Positions 6,797 through 12,714 of a stretch of 13,253 nt of DNA are shown here, piece after piece (positions within the stretch are counted from its first letter, which is position 1; every line of letters starts with the position of its first letter). The position numbers and the translations under genes were made by a program. The stretch covers positions 1 to 13,253 of the forward strand of contig JAIRKX010000209.1 in the NCBI GenBank assembly GCA_031259805.1. Reading direction: 5' to 3'. The notes beneath the pieces were generated by a model. That model saw only the letters and a program-made list of their open reading frames with translations. It was not told the origin of the DNA and did no database searches. The DNA is from Prevotellaceae bacterium (GTDB lineage: Bacteria > Bacteroidota > Bacteroidia > Bacteroidales > UBA932).

Positions 6797-6979
6797 TTAT
6801 TTTATTGCTTCTATTGTAACTAAATGCCGTACTTTTTCGACCATACCCAGCGTAACAGGGTTTACTTCCCGTACTACGGTTTGACGGATACGGTGCAACC
6901 CCAGTGAAGCCAGCGTAGCTATCTGGCGTTCGGTTGCACTGTTTTTACTTTTTACCTGCGTAATTTTCAATGTTGCCAT
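6797..6979 (-). CDS. rpmD: 50S ribosomal protein L30 (uL30)
   Basis: L30 is a small protein on the solvent side of the large subunit. The 60-aa length is normal. It starts MATLKITQVKSKNSATERQ, has the family hallmark LASLGLHRIRQTVVREVNPVTLGMVEKVRHLV, and ends within a few residues. It lies between rpsE (12 nt upstream) and rplO, its standard place. Confidence 0.98.
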   Translation of the reverse strand: MATLKITQVKSKNSATERQIATLASLGLHRIRQTVVREVNPVTLGMVEKVRHLVTIEAIK

Positions 6980-6991
6980 ACTATCAAATAC

Positions 6992-7510
6992 TTATCCTTT
7001 AAATACTTTTTCAATCGGTACGCCACGAACGCCGGCTACCGTATACGCATCGCGCAATTCCAACAAGGCATTGACGGTTGCTTTTACTAAGTTGTGCGGG
7101 TTCGATGAACCTTTCGATTTGGCCAGCACGTCGTGGATACCGGCGCTTTCGAATACAGCGCGCATAGCGCCCCCGGCTTTCACTCCCGTACCGGGCGCCG
7201 CCGGTTTCATAAACACTTGTGCGCCGCCGAACTTCGCTACTTGCTCATGCGGAATGGTACGTTTGTTTAACGGAATTTTCACCAAATTCTTTTTAGCGTC
7301 TTCGACGCCTTTGGCAATAGCGGACGATGCTTCGCCCGCTTTGCCAAGCCCGTAACCTACCACGCCGTTTTCGTCGCCTACCACGACAATAGCGGCAAAA
7401 CTGAAATGACGTCCCCCTTTGGTTACTTTGGTTACACGCTGAACAGCAACCAGCCGTTCTTTCAGTATCAAATCGGTTATTTTTACTTTTTTTACATTTA
7501 TCGTTGCCAT
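6992..7510 (-). CDS. rpsE: 30S ribosomal protein S5 (uS5)
   Basis: S5 shapes the mRNA entrance of the small subunit and affects decoding accuracy. The start chosen is the ATG at 7510 (MATINVKKVKI, 172 aa). A farther in-frame ATG at 7543 would overlap rplR by 23 nt and add 11 residues with no family likeness. The N-terminal RNA-binding domain has VTKVTKGGRHFSFAAIVVVG and GVVGYGLGKAGEASSAI; the C-terminal domain has PAAPGTGVKAGGAMRAVFE and AGIHDVLAKSKGSSNPHNLV. The frame is intact and the spacing to rplR and rpmD is tight. Confidence 0.98.
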   Translation of the reverse strand: MATINVKKVKITDLILKERLVAVQRVTKVTKGGRHFSFAAIVVVGDENGVVGYGLGKAGEASSAIAKGVEDAKKNLVKIPLNKRTIPHEQVAKFGGAQVFMKPAAPGTGVKAGGAMRAVFESAGIHDVLAKSKGSSNPHNLVKATVNALLELRDAYTVAGVRGVPIEKVFKG

Positions 7511-7520
7511 AATCGTCGAT

Positions 7521-7883
7521 TTAGAATTTAAGACCACCTTCACGGGCAGCGTCTGCCAAACTTTTTACTCTACCGTGGTATAGATACCCGCCGCGGTCGA
7601 ACGAAACGGTGGTAATGCCTTTGGCGACGGCGCGTTCGGCAGCCAGCTTTCCCACTAATGCAGCCGATTCGATACCCGGTTTACCTTTTACTGTTTCGCC
7701 GACTGTCTTTTCGGTCGACGAAGCGCCGGCCAGTGTTACGCCGGCGACATCATCAATAAATTGGACATAGATTGACTTGTTACTGCGGAATACCGACATA
7801 CGTGGACGTTCGGCTGTGCCTTTTACCACCTTGCGGATACGATATTTAATTCGCTGTCTTCTTTCTATTTTAGTTAATGCCAT
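7521..7883 (-). CDS. rplR: 50S ribosomal protein L18 (uL18)
   Basis: L18 binds 5S rRNA and helps dock it into the large subunit together with L5. The 120-aa product has the family length: a basic N terminus (ALTKIERRQRIKYRIRKVVKG), then RPRMSVFRSNKSIYVQFIDD, the AALVGKLAAERAVAKGI helix, and VSFDRGGYLYHGRVKSLADA near the C terminus (REGGLKF). It starts 16 nt after rplF and ends 10 nt before rpsE. Confidence 0.98.
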   Translation of the reverse strand: MALTKIERRQRIKYRIRKVVKGTAERPRMSVFRSNKSIYVQFIDDVAGVTLAGASSTEKTVGETVKGKPGIESAALVGKLAAERAVAKGITTVSFDRGGYLYHGRVKSLADAAREGGLKF

Positions 7884-7899
7884 ACTACGTTTCTCCTAC

Positions 7900-8460
7900 C
7901 TATTTAGCGCCTGCCGATTTGCCGGCTTTACGACGCAATTGTTCTCCTACAAATTTAATCCCTTTTCCTTTATAAGGTTCGGGCGCCCGCAATGAGCGGA
8001 TTTTGGCAGCCACCAATCCAATCAGTTGTTTATCGTGGCTTTTGAGAGTCAGTACAGGGTTCGTCCCCTTCTTAACTGCTTCGGCAGTTGCTTTGACTTC
8101 TTTGGGAATCTCAAAATAAATATCGTGAGAGTAACCCAAACTGAATTGCAGCAACTGCCCGTTGACTTCTACGCGATAACCTACGCCGACTAATTCTTGT
8201 CGAATGGTATAGCCTTGCGATACACCGGTTACCATATTTTGTATCAATGCGCGGTAAAGGCCGTGCATCGATCGGTGGCGGGGCTGGTCGGTCGGCCGGC
8301 TTACCGTCACCGTGCTTCCCTCTACGGTTACATTGATGTCTGCATCTACCTTTTGGTGCAGTTCACCGAGCGGGCCTTTAACCACAACCACATTGCCGGC
8401 ATCAACTCTTACGATTACGGCTTGTGGCAGGTTTACAGGTAATTTTCCTATTCGTGACAT
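7900..8460 (-). CDS. rplF: 50S ribosomal protein L6 (uL6)
   Basis: L6 lies near the factor-binding site of the large subunit. The 186 aa hold the two repeated L6 domains. It begins MSRIGKLPVNLPQAVIV and shows VVVKGPLGELHQKVDADI, then HGLYRALIQNMVTGVSQGYT between the domains. The signature PEPYKGKGIKFVGEQLRRK sits near the end. The gene follows a lipoprotein gene by only 14 nt, where rpsH would normally be the direct neighbour. The L6 frame itself is complete. Confidence 0.98.
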   Translation of the reverse strand: MSRIGKLPVNLPQAVIVRVDAGNVVVVKGPLGELHQKVDADINVTVEGSTVTVSRPTDQPRHRSMHGLYRALIQNMVTGVSQGYTIRQELVGVGYRVEVNGQLLQFSLGYSHDIYFEIPKEVKATAEAVKKGTNPVLTLKSHDKQLIGLVAAKIRSLRAPEPYKGKGIKFVGEQLRRKAGKSAGAK

Positions 8461-8474
8461 CTTTTTTAATTTAT

Positions 8475-8882
8475 TTATTTTATTCTTTTAAATGTGGCAT
8501 ACTCGTAAGTTGCCACGTTTTCTTCTACGCCAAACAACGTCAACTCGTTTTGCTTATTGAATTGACCTGTAAAAACGGTTGCTCCTTTTCCATCGTCGGT
8601 CTTTTCATAGAAAAACATATCAATCCCATATCCCTGTTCATAGGCATAGCGCCGCACATTTACGCCGTATGCATTTTTGCGACCATTGCTGATGGAACAA
8701 GTTTCGGCATCATCAAACCGCAACTCAATAACAAGATCATCTGTTTCGTGCTTCCACACGGTACTTACAATTGTGTCGTTGTCTTCGGTTGTTTTGTTAC
8801 AATTTGAAAATGAAATAGCCAATCCCATTGCCACAAACAACGGCCACAGTTTTCTGTACCGGAAAGATTGATGTTTATTCAT
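8475..8882 (-). CDS. Small putative lipoprotein inserted between rpsH and rplF
   Basis: This 135-aa protein is not ribosomal. The N terminus has basic residues (KHQSFRYRK, 3-11), a hydrophobic stretch (LWPLFVAMGLAISFS, 12-26) and Cys-28, which suggests a signal-peptidase II signal. The lipobox (FSNC) is imperfect, with Asn at -1. Acidic residues soon after the cysteine (NKTTEDND) resemble the surface-export signal known in some Bacteroidetes lipoproteins. The mature part alternates hydrophobic and polar residues (LVIELRFDD, GIDMFFYEK, ATVFTGQF, ELTLFGVEE, YATFKRIK), suggesting an all-beta, lipocalin-like domain; this is inference and no family is assigned. It starts 36 nt after rpsH and ends 14 nt before rplF, so it is probably co-transcribed with them. 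Confidence 0.72.
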   Translation of the reverse strand: MNKHQSFRYRKLWPLFVAMGLAISFSNCNKTTEDNDTIVSTVWKHETDDLVIELRFDDAETCSISNGRKNAYGVNVRRYAYEQGYGIDMFFYEKTDDGKGATVFTGQFNKQNELTLFGVEENVATYEYATFKRIK

Positions 8883-8918
8883 TGTTCATTCATTTATACG
8901 TTAGCGCATCCGTTTAAT

Positions 8919-9314
8919 TTAATACACATAACACAGCACTTCGCCACCGACGTTTTGCGCAACGGCTTCCTTATCGGTCATCACTCCTTTGGAGGTGGAA
9001 AGGATGGCGATACCCAACCCGTTCAACACTCGCGGCATGTTTTGCACATCGGTGTAGGTACGCAAGCCCGGCGTACTTATTCGTTTCAGCGCTTTGATGG
9101 CCGGACGTTTGCTGTCCGGATGATATTTCAGCGCTATTTTAATGGTGTTAAAAGGGCTTCCTTCCACTATCTTATAGGCAAGGATATAACCTTTTTCGTG
9201 TAGGATACGTGTAAGTTCCTGTTTCATTTTCGAGGCGGAAATTTCTACCGTTTTATGTCCGGCGCTCACCGCGTTACGAATTCTTGTCAAAAAATCTGCT
9301 ATTGGATCAGTCAT
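8919..9314 (-). CDS. rpsH: 30S ribosomal protein S8 (uS8)
   Basis: S8 is a primary 16S rRNA binder in the central domain, and in E. coli it also represses the spc operon. The 131-aa product starts MTDPIADFLTRIRNAVSAGH, the family hallmark, and ends with STSKGVMTDKEAVAQNVGGEVLCYVY, carrying the conserved STSKG and GGEVLCYV motifs. It is complete. Its position is odd: a 349-nt interval with a small membrane ORF separates it from rpsN, and a lipoprotein gene separates it from rplF. Confidence 0.98.
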   Translation of the reverse strand: MTDPIADFLTRIRNAVSAGHKTVEISASKMKQELTRILHEKGYILAYKIVEGSPFNTIKIALKYHPDSKRPAIKALKRISTPGLRTYTDVQNMPRVLNGLGIAILSTSKGVMTDKEAVAQNVGGEVLCYVY

Positions 9315-9438
9315 TGTTTTATATTTTTAATTTCAACGTTTTTAACGTCCGATATCCGTTTTAAATTTTAAATTATGCATCATTTGTTATCAAGTCTTGC
9401 CTTCTTTTGTGCATTTCGATTTATAAATAAATATGACA
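9315..9438. other. AT-rich spacer upstream of rpsH
   Basis: These 124 nt separate the small membrane ORF from rpsH. The sequence is AT-rich, with runs such as TTTTAAATTTTAAATT. I found no TAnnTTTG box on the minus strand, no convincing hairpin and no short r-protein frame. The usual spacing between rpsN and rpsH in this operon type is a few tens of nucleotides, so this is inserted or drifted DNA. Confidence 0.5.
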
Positions 9439-9633
9439 TTAAAGTAAGACACACCCCGTTAAGATAGTAATAAACCATAAGTGAACGATGACATCTGCCC
9501 GGTCCATATTAGCAATCATGTAAATCAAAGCCAGAATGAGGATAGAAACGCCTACACCTAACAACAATTTGCCGACTGTGGTTAAGTTAGACTCCTTTTT
9601 TCTTGACTGTATGAACACTGAACATTCCATCAT
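9439..9633 (-). CDS. Putative two-helix small membrane protein
   Basis: This 64-codon frame begins at tandem ATGs 30 nt after rpsN. The N-terminal ~19 residues are polar and basic (QSRKKESN at 9-16). Two hydrophobic segments follow: about 20-41 (VGKLLLGVGVSILILALIYM) and 48-64 (VIVHLWFITILTGCVLL), joined by a short charged turn (NMDRAD). The second helix runs straight to the stop codon, so it may be a truncated remnant. I recognise no family. Part of the N-terminal segment overlaps another minus-strand frame, so the true start is uncertain. If real, it would be translated from the operon mRNA between rpsN and rpsH. Confidence 0.5.
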   Translation of the reverse strand: MMECSVFIQSRKKESNLTTVGKLLLGVGVSILILALIYMIANMDRADVIVHLWFITILTGCVLL

Positions 9634-9663
9634 TTACGAGTTTTAAATCAATCTTTTTCTCTT

Positions 9664-9960
9664 TTACCAGCTCGCTTTCCGAATGCCCGGAATCAATCCT
9701 TGGCTGGCCATTTCGCGAAACTGGATGCGACTGACGCCAAAGATACGCATATAGCCTTTCGGTCGTCCGGTCAACGAACAGCGGTTGTGCTGGCGTATCG
9801 GGTTGGCGTTTCGGGGCAGTTTGGCTAACAATGCCCAAGCTTCCGCATGGTCGATTTCGCCTTTTTTCAGCCGATCGGCTATCGCTTCTCTTTTTCCGGC
9901 ATATTTGGCTGCTAGCTTTGCACGCTTCACTTCACGCGCTTTCATGGATTCTTTTGCCAT
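9664..9960 (-). CDS. rpsN: 30S ribosomal protein S14 (uS14), zinc-free type
   Basis: S14 is in the head of the small subunit. The 98-aa length and the start MAKESMKAREVKRAKLAAKY fit the long, zinc-independent form found in Bacteroidetes. It lacks the CxxC pairs of the short form. The conserved block HNRCSLTGRPKGYMRIFGVS and REMASQGLIPGIRKASW close the protein. It starts 6 nt after rplE. It is followed not by rpsH but by a 64-aa membrane ORF. Confidence 0.98.
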   Translation of the reverse strand: MAKESMKAREVKRAKLAAKYAGKREAIADRLKKGEIDHAEAWALLAKLPRNANPIRQHNRCSLTGRPKGYMRIFGVSRIQFREMASQGLIPGIRKASW

Positions 9961-9966
9961 AGTATA

Positions 9967-10602
9967 TTATTTCTTGTTAGTCTTAAATGGTAACCCAAAT
10001 TCCCGCAATAGTGCATAGGCTTCTTCGTCGCGTTCGGAGGTGGTGATAAACGATACTTCCACCCCTAATATCTTTGTAATTTTGTCGATGTCTATTTCGG
10101 GGAAAATAATTTGTTCCTTGATGCCCAATGTATAATTTCCGTGTCCGTCGAACTTGTTGGAAATACCATTGAAGTCGCGGATACGCGGCAACGATACGGA
10201 AATTAGGCGGTCTAAAAATTCGTACATTTTCGAGGCGCGCAAGGTTACTTTGACGCCGATAGGCATGTCTTTACGCAATTTAAAGTTCGAGATGTCTTTC
10301 TTCGAAAATGTCTGCACAGCTTTTTGACCGGCAATAGTAGTTAACTCGTTTTGCGCTACTTCAATCAACTTTTTATCGCCTACTGCTGCGCCGACGCCCT
10401 GGTTAATCACTATTTTCTCCAATCGCGGAACTTGCATAATGTTTTTATATCCAAATTCCTTCATGAGATTGGGGATGATTTGTTCACGGTATTTTTTTTG
10501 CAGCGCCGGGATATATCCCTTCGGAGTCGCCGGTTGCTGTGCGGCTTCTTTTTTTGCCGGCGCTGCTTTGGGCGCTGCCTTAGCTCCTTCTTTTTGTGCC
10601 AT
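9967..10602 (-). CDS. rplE: 50S ribosomal protein L5 (uL5), N-terminally extended
   Basis: L5 binds 5S rRNA and contacts P-site tRNA from the large subunit. The family core starts near residue 30 (YIPALQKKYREQIIPNLMKE) and contains MQVPRLEKIVINQGVGAAVG, TGK-like AGQKAVQTFSKKDI, LRKDMPIGVKVTLRASKMYEF and DFNGISNKFDGHGNYTLGIK. The total of 211 aa exceeds the usual ~180. The first 29 residues are an Ala, Lys, Pro and Gln-rich extension. Its ATG overlaps the rplX stop as TAATG, which supports this start, though no internal ATG occurs close to the core as an alternative. Confidence 0.97.
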   Translation of the reverse strand: MAQKEGAKAAPKAAPAKKEAAQQPATPKGYIPALQKKYREQIIPNLMKEFGYKNIMQVPRLEKIVINQGVGAAVGDKKLIEVAQNELTTIAGQKAVQTFSKKDISNFKLRKDMPIGVKVTLRASKMYEFLDRLISVSLPRIRDFNGISNKFDGHGNYTLGIKEQIIFPEIDIDKITKILGVEVSFITTSERDEEAYALLREFGLPFKTNKK

Positions 10603-10928
10603 TATTTAATCTCCTCTCCTGATTTTTTTGCGTAACGAACTGATTTACCCTTATCGTTCAACCGGCGACCGATGCGAGTCGCGCTGCCCGATGAGGGATC
10701 GACTACTTGTAGATTGGAAATGTGAATCGACGCTTCCTGTTCGATAATTCCGCCCTGCGGATGTTTCGCGTTGGGCTTGGTATGTTTTTTTACCATATTA
10801 ATTCCTTCTACAATGGCGCGGTTTTTATCGGTAAGCACTTCCAGTACTTTTCCTTTTTTGCCGCGGTCGTCACCGGCATTGACATAGACGGTGTCGCCTT
10901 TTTTAATGTGTAATTTCTTTTTCATCAT
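10602..10928 (-). CDS. rplX: 50S ribosomal protein L24 (uL24)
   Basis: L24 starts large-subunit assembly and lies near the tunnel exit. The 108-aa protein carries the KOW motif near its N terminus (KKGDTVYVNAGDDRGKKGKV, about 9-28), then VEGINMVKKHTKPNAKHPQG and IEQEASIHISNLQVVDP. The ATG at 10928 overlaps the rplN stop as ATGA; a second ATG follows at once and could also serve. The stop codon overlaps the rplE start. This tight coupling is typical. Confidence 0.98.
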   Translation of the reverse strand: MMKKKLHIKKGDTVYVNAGDDRGKKGKVLEVLTDKNRAIVEGINMVKKHTKPNAKHPQGGIIEQEASIHISNLQVVDPSSGSATRIGRRLNDKGKSVRYAKKSGEEIK

Positions 10929-11290
10929 ATTACCTCCGGCGCTAAAGAAACTATTTTCATGTAATTATCGCGCAATTCGCGGGCAACGGGTCCAAAGATA
11001 CGAGTGCCGCGGACTTCCCCCTGATTATTGAGGAGCACGCAGGCATTATCGTCAAAGCGAATATAAGAGCCGTCGGCGCGACGGATTTCCTTTTTCGTGC
11101 GTACGATAACGGCTTTGGATACCGTTCCTTTTTTAGCGTCGCCGCTGGGGATGGCGCTTTTAATCGACACAACGATTTTGTCGCCAATACTGGCATACCG
11201 GCGACGAGTTCCGCCAAGCACCCGGATGCAAAGCACTTCTTTGGCGCCGCTGTTGTCGGCTACTGTTAGTCGTGTTTCTTGTTGTATCAT
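10925..11290 (-). CDS. rplN: 50S ribosomal protein L14 (uL14)
   Basis: L14 forms an intersubunit bridge on the large subunit. At 121 aa it has nearly the usual length (~122). It begins MIQQETRLTVADNSGAKEVL and shows RVLGGTRRRYASIGDKIVVS, VRTKKEIRRADGSYIRFDDN and GTRIFGPVARELR, all strongly conserved blocks. It starts 4 nt after rpsQ and overlaps rplX by 4 nt. Confidence 0.99.
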   Translation of the reverse strand: MIQQETRLTVADNSGAKEVLCIRVLGGTRRRYASIGDKIVVSIKSAIPSGDAKKGTVSKAVIVRTKKEIRRADGSYIRFDDNACVLLNNQGEVRGTRIFGPVARELRDNYMKIVSLAPEVI

Positions 11291-11294
11291 AACT

Positions 11295-11549
11295 TTATTT
11301 CACTTTTTCTACTATTTCTACTAATCGCCAACGTTTGGTTTTACTCAACGGGCGGGTTTCCATGATGCGGATAGTATCGCCTTCGCTGCATTCGTTTTTC
11401 TCGTCGTGGGCGACAAATCTCGTGGTTTTATTTACGAATTTTCCGTAAATAGGATGTTTAACCTTACGTTTAACGGCAACAATAACGGATTTTTCCATTT
11501 TGTTGCTTACCACTATACCTATTCTTTCTTTACGAAGATTTCTTTCCAT
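11295..11549 (-). CDS. rpsQ: 30S ribosomal protein S17 (uS17)
   Basis: S17 binds the 5' domain of 16S rRNA early in assembly. The 84-aa OB-fold protein has ERNLRKERIGIVVSNKMEKS, the VKRKVKHPIYGKFVNKT block, DEKNECSEGDTIRIMETRPL and SKTKRWRLVEIVEK, all expected in the family. It is 7 nt after rpmC and 4 nt before rplN. Confidence 0.99.
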   Translation of the reverse strand: MERNLRKERIGIVVSNKMEKSVIVAVKRKVKHPIYGKFVNKTTRFVAHDEKNECSEGDTIRIMETRPLSKTKRWRLVEIVEKVK

Positions 11550-11556
11550 CGTCGAA

Positions 11557-11757
11557 TTAGTTTATTTCTTCTCTTTCTTTTTGGCGCAAAATAGTGAGCA
11601 TACGCGCAATGTTTCTGCGATTTTTACTTATTTTCGAGGTGTCCTCTACAGGTGAAACGGCATGGTTATTTTTTTGGCGGACATAATGCGCTTTTTCCGT
11701 TTCTATACGTTCCCGCAAGTCTTTTATCGAAAGTTCCCGTGCTTCTGGCGTTTTCAT
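11557..11757 (-). CDS. rpmC: 50S ribosomal protein L29 (uL29)
   Basis: L29 is a helical protein beside the tunnel exit, where it helps receive trigger factor and SRP. The 66-aa product starts MKTPEARELSIKDLRERIET, has the polar middle typical of Bacteroidetes versions, and closes with KNRRNIARMLTILRQKERE, the conserved second helix. It starts 13 nt after rplP and ends 7 nt before rpsQ. Confidence 0.97.
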   Translation of the reverse strand: MKTPEARELSIKDLRERIETEKAHYVRQKNNHAVSPVEDTSKISKNRRNIARMLTILRQKEREEIN

Positions 11758-11770
11758 TGTGTTATTCTTA

Positions 11771-12190
11771 TTATTCGGTATAATCTCTGCGCACTACAAA
11801 TTTGGTAGTTACAGGCAATTTTTGGGCGGCCAGCCGGAGCGCTTCTTTGGCTATGGCGATAGGTACGCCTTCGGCTTCAATTAAAATACGACCGGGTGTA
11901 ACGGGGCAAACAAAGCCTTCGGGAGCTCCTTTTCCTTTACCCATGCGTACTTCGGCCGGCTTTTTGGTGAACGGTTTGTCGGGGAACACGCGAATCCATA
12001 TCTGACCTTCACGTTTCATGTGACGTACCACCGCCTGCCGGGCAGCTTCTATTTGTTGGCCGGTAAGCCAACACTTTTCGAGGGTCTTAATCCCAAACGA
12101 ACCAAACGATAACTCGTGTCCGCGGTGGGCTATTCCTTTCATACGGCCTTTTTGCTGCCGTCTGAATTTGGTTTTTTTTGGTTGTAACAT
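11771..12190 (-). CDS. rplP: 50S ribosomal protein L16 (uL16), first gene of the unit
   Basis: L16 helps position A-site tRNA in the large subunit. The 139 aa are complete, from MLQPKKTKFRRQQKGRMKGI through ELSFGSFGIKTLEKCWLTGQ, WIRVFPDKPFTKKPAEVRMG and KGAPEGFVCPVTPGRILIEA to LPVTTKFVVRRDY. In nearly all bacteria rpsC lies immediately upstream. Here no rpsC sequence is present; instead there is about 690 bp of noncoding DNA with a promoter. The gene therefore appears to head its own transcription unit. Confidence 0.99.
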   Translation of the reverse strand: MLQPKKTKFRRQQKGRMKGIAHRGHELSFGSFGIKTLEKCWLTGQQIEAARQAVVRHMKREGQIWIRVFPDKPFTKKPAEVRMGKGKGAPEGFVCPVTPGRILIEAEGVPIAIAKEALRLAAQKLPVTTKFVVRRDYTE

Positions 12191-12207
12191 TTTTTAACGT
12201 TTAATCT

Positions 12208-12276
12208 TTAGCTTACATTTATTTTTTGCTTCGGTGTTCCCGTTTTATTACCTTCAAAAGACGCATATTCAGCCAT
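12208..12276 (-). CDS. Possible 22-aa leader ORF upstream of rplP
   Basis: ATG at 12276 in an A-rich context (AAGCAAAATGGCT) of the kind used for starts in Bacteroidetes opens 22 codons (MAEYASFEGNKTG...QKINVS) and stops at 12208, 17 nt before the rplP ATG. It lies within the transcript predicted from the promoter. An overlapping frame (12266-12219, MRLLKVIKREHRSKK) is also open. No homologue is recognised. It could be a regulatory leader peptide, but a frame this short may easily be chance. Confidence 0.25.
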   Translation of the reverse strand: MAEYASFEGNKTGTPKQKINVS

Positions 12277-12349
12277 TTTGCTTCTTTTAAACAATACAAA
12301 TATCTTAACGTCAAATAAATATACTGTTTTCTTGTAAAAAAACGGACTG

Positions 12350-12380
12350 CAAAGGTAGCACATTATTTTGAATTTACAAA
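12350..12380 (-). promoter_or_regulatory. Bacteroidetes-type promoter of the rplP operon
   Basis: On the minus strand TTTG (12380-12377), a 19-nt spacer and TACCTTTG (12357-12350) match the known Bacteroidetes -33/-7 consensus exactly. Transcription would start near 12344, giving a leader of about 150 nt before rplP. This is the only such pair found upstream of rplP, and it supports a real transcription start here, not readthrough from a missing upstream operon. Confidence 0.85.
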
Positions 12381-12460
12381 CAAGTTATGCACATTTTTTT
12401 ACTTTTTACTTTTTCCGGTGGGGAATGGATTCCCGAATCCGCCATGAAAACCGGCGACAA

Positions 12461-12564
12461 CCCTCTGTATCTCTCTGTGCTTCTCTGTGTATCTCCTTGC
12501 GCTCTGTGTAATATGCCCCAAGTTACACAGAGAAGCACAGAGGCTCACAGAGAGACACGGAGGG
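12461..12564. repeat. Inverted repeat built of CTCTGTG units
   Basis: The left arm carries CTCTGTGCTTCTCTGTGTA (12473-12491), which is perfectly complementary over 19 bp to 12524-12542. An alternative inner stem pairs CTCTGTGTAA (12502-12511) with TTACACAGAG (12523-12532) around an 11-nt loop. The outer ends (CCCTCTGTATCTCTCTGTG and its partner) also match imperfectly. The arms are internally repetitive, so several foldings compete. The element lies upstream of the promoter, so it would not be in the operon mRNA. It looks like a dispersed intergenic element; its function is unknown. Confidence 0.7.
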
Positions 12565-12628
12565 CAATGCTTTAAAATAAGGTGCCGTTCTCCGCTTCGG
12601 GCGACTCCGGAAGCCAGAAAATTTCCTT

Positions 12629-12714
12629 CCGTGTATAAGTAAATTTACATACGTATGGAAAAAAACTTTCTCCCGTATGCAAATAAATTTATGTACGGGA
12701 GGAAATTTATTTCC
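12629..12714. repeat. Cluster of AT-rich palindromes
   Basis: Five perfect or near-perfect palindromes lie within 86 bp: GTAAATTTAC (12639-12648), CATACGTATG (12648-12657), ATAAATTTAT (12683-12692) nested in CTCCCGTA/TACGGGAG (12670-12677 and 12694-12701), and GGAAAT-TT-ATTTCC (12701-12714). The units share the TAAATTTA and CGTATG words, as if one sequence had been repeated and had drifted. It could be a protein-binding array, a decayed repeat or a cruciform-prone spacer. Confidence 0.5.

Noticed and set aside
7511..7543. Longer rpsE start at 7543
   Set aside because: The added 11 residues have no S5 likeness and would overlap rplR by 23 nt; the ATG at 7510 gives the standard start.
9738..9745. 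TATCTTTG box (minus strand) inside rpsN
   Set aside because: It arises from the codons for Arg-Ile-Phe-Gly in a conserved S14 motif and has no -33 partner.
10993..11000. TATCTTTG box (minus strand) inside rplN
   Set aside because: It matches the -7 consensus but has no TTTG at the right spacing, and it lies within a conserved coding region.
12421..12434. GGGAAT/ATTCCC hairpin as a terminator for the LRR gene
   Set aside because: On the minus strand the stem is followed by an A-rich tract, not a T-run, and it lies far (about 450 nt) from the LRR stop.
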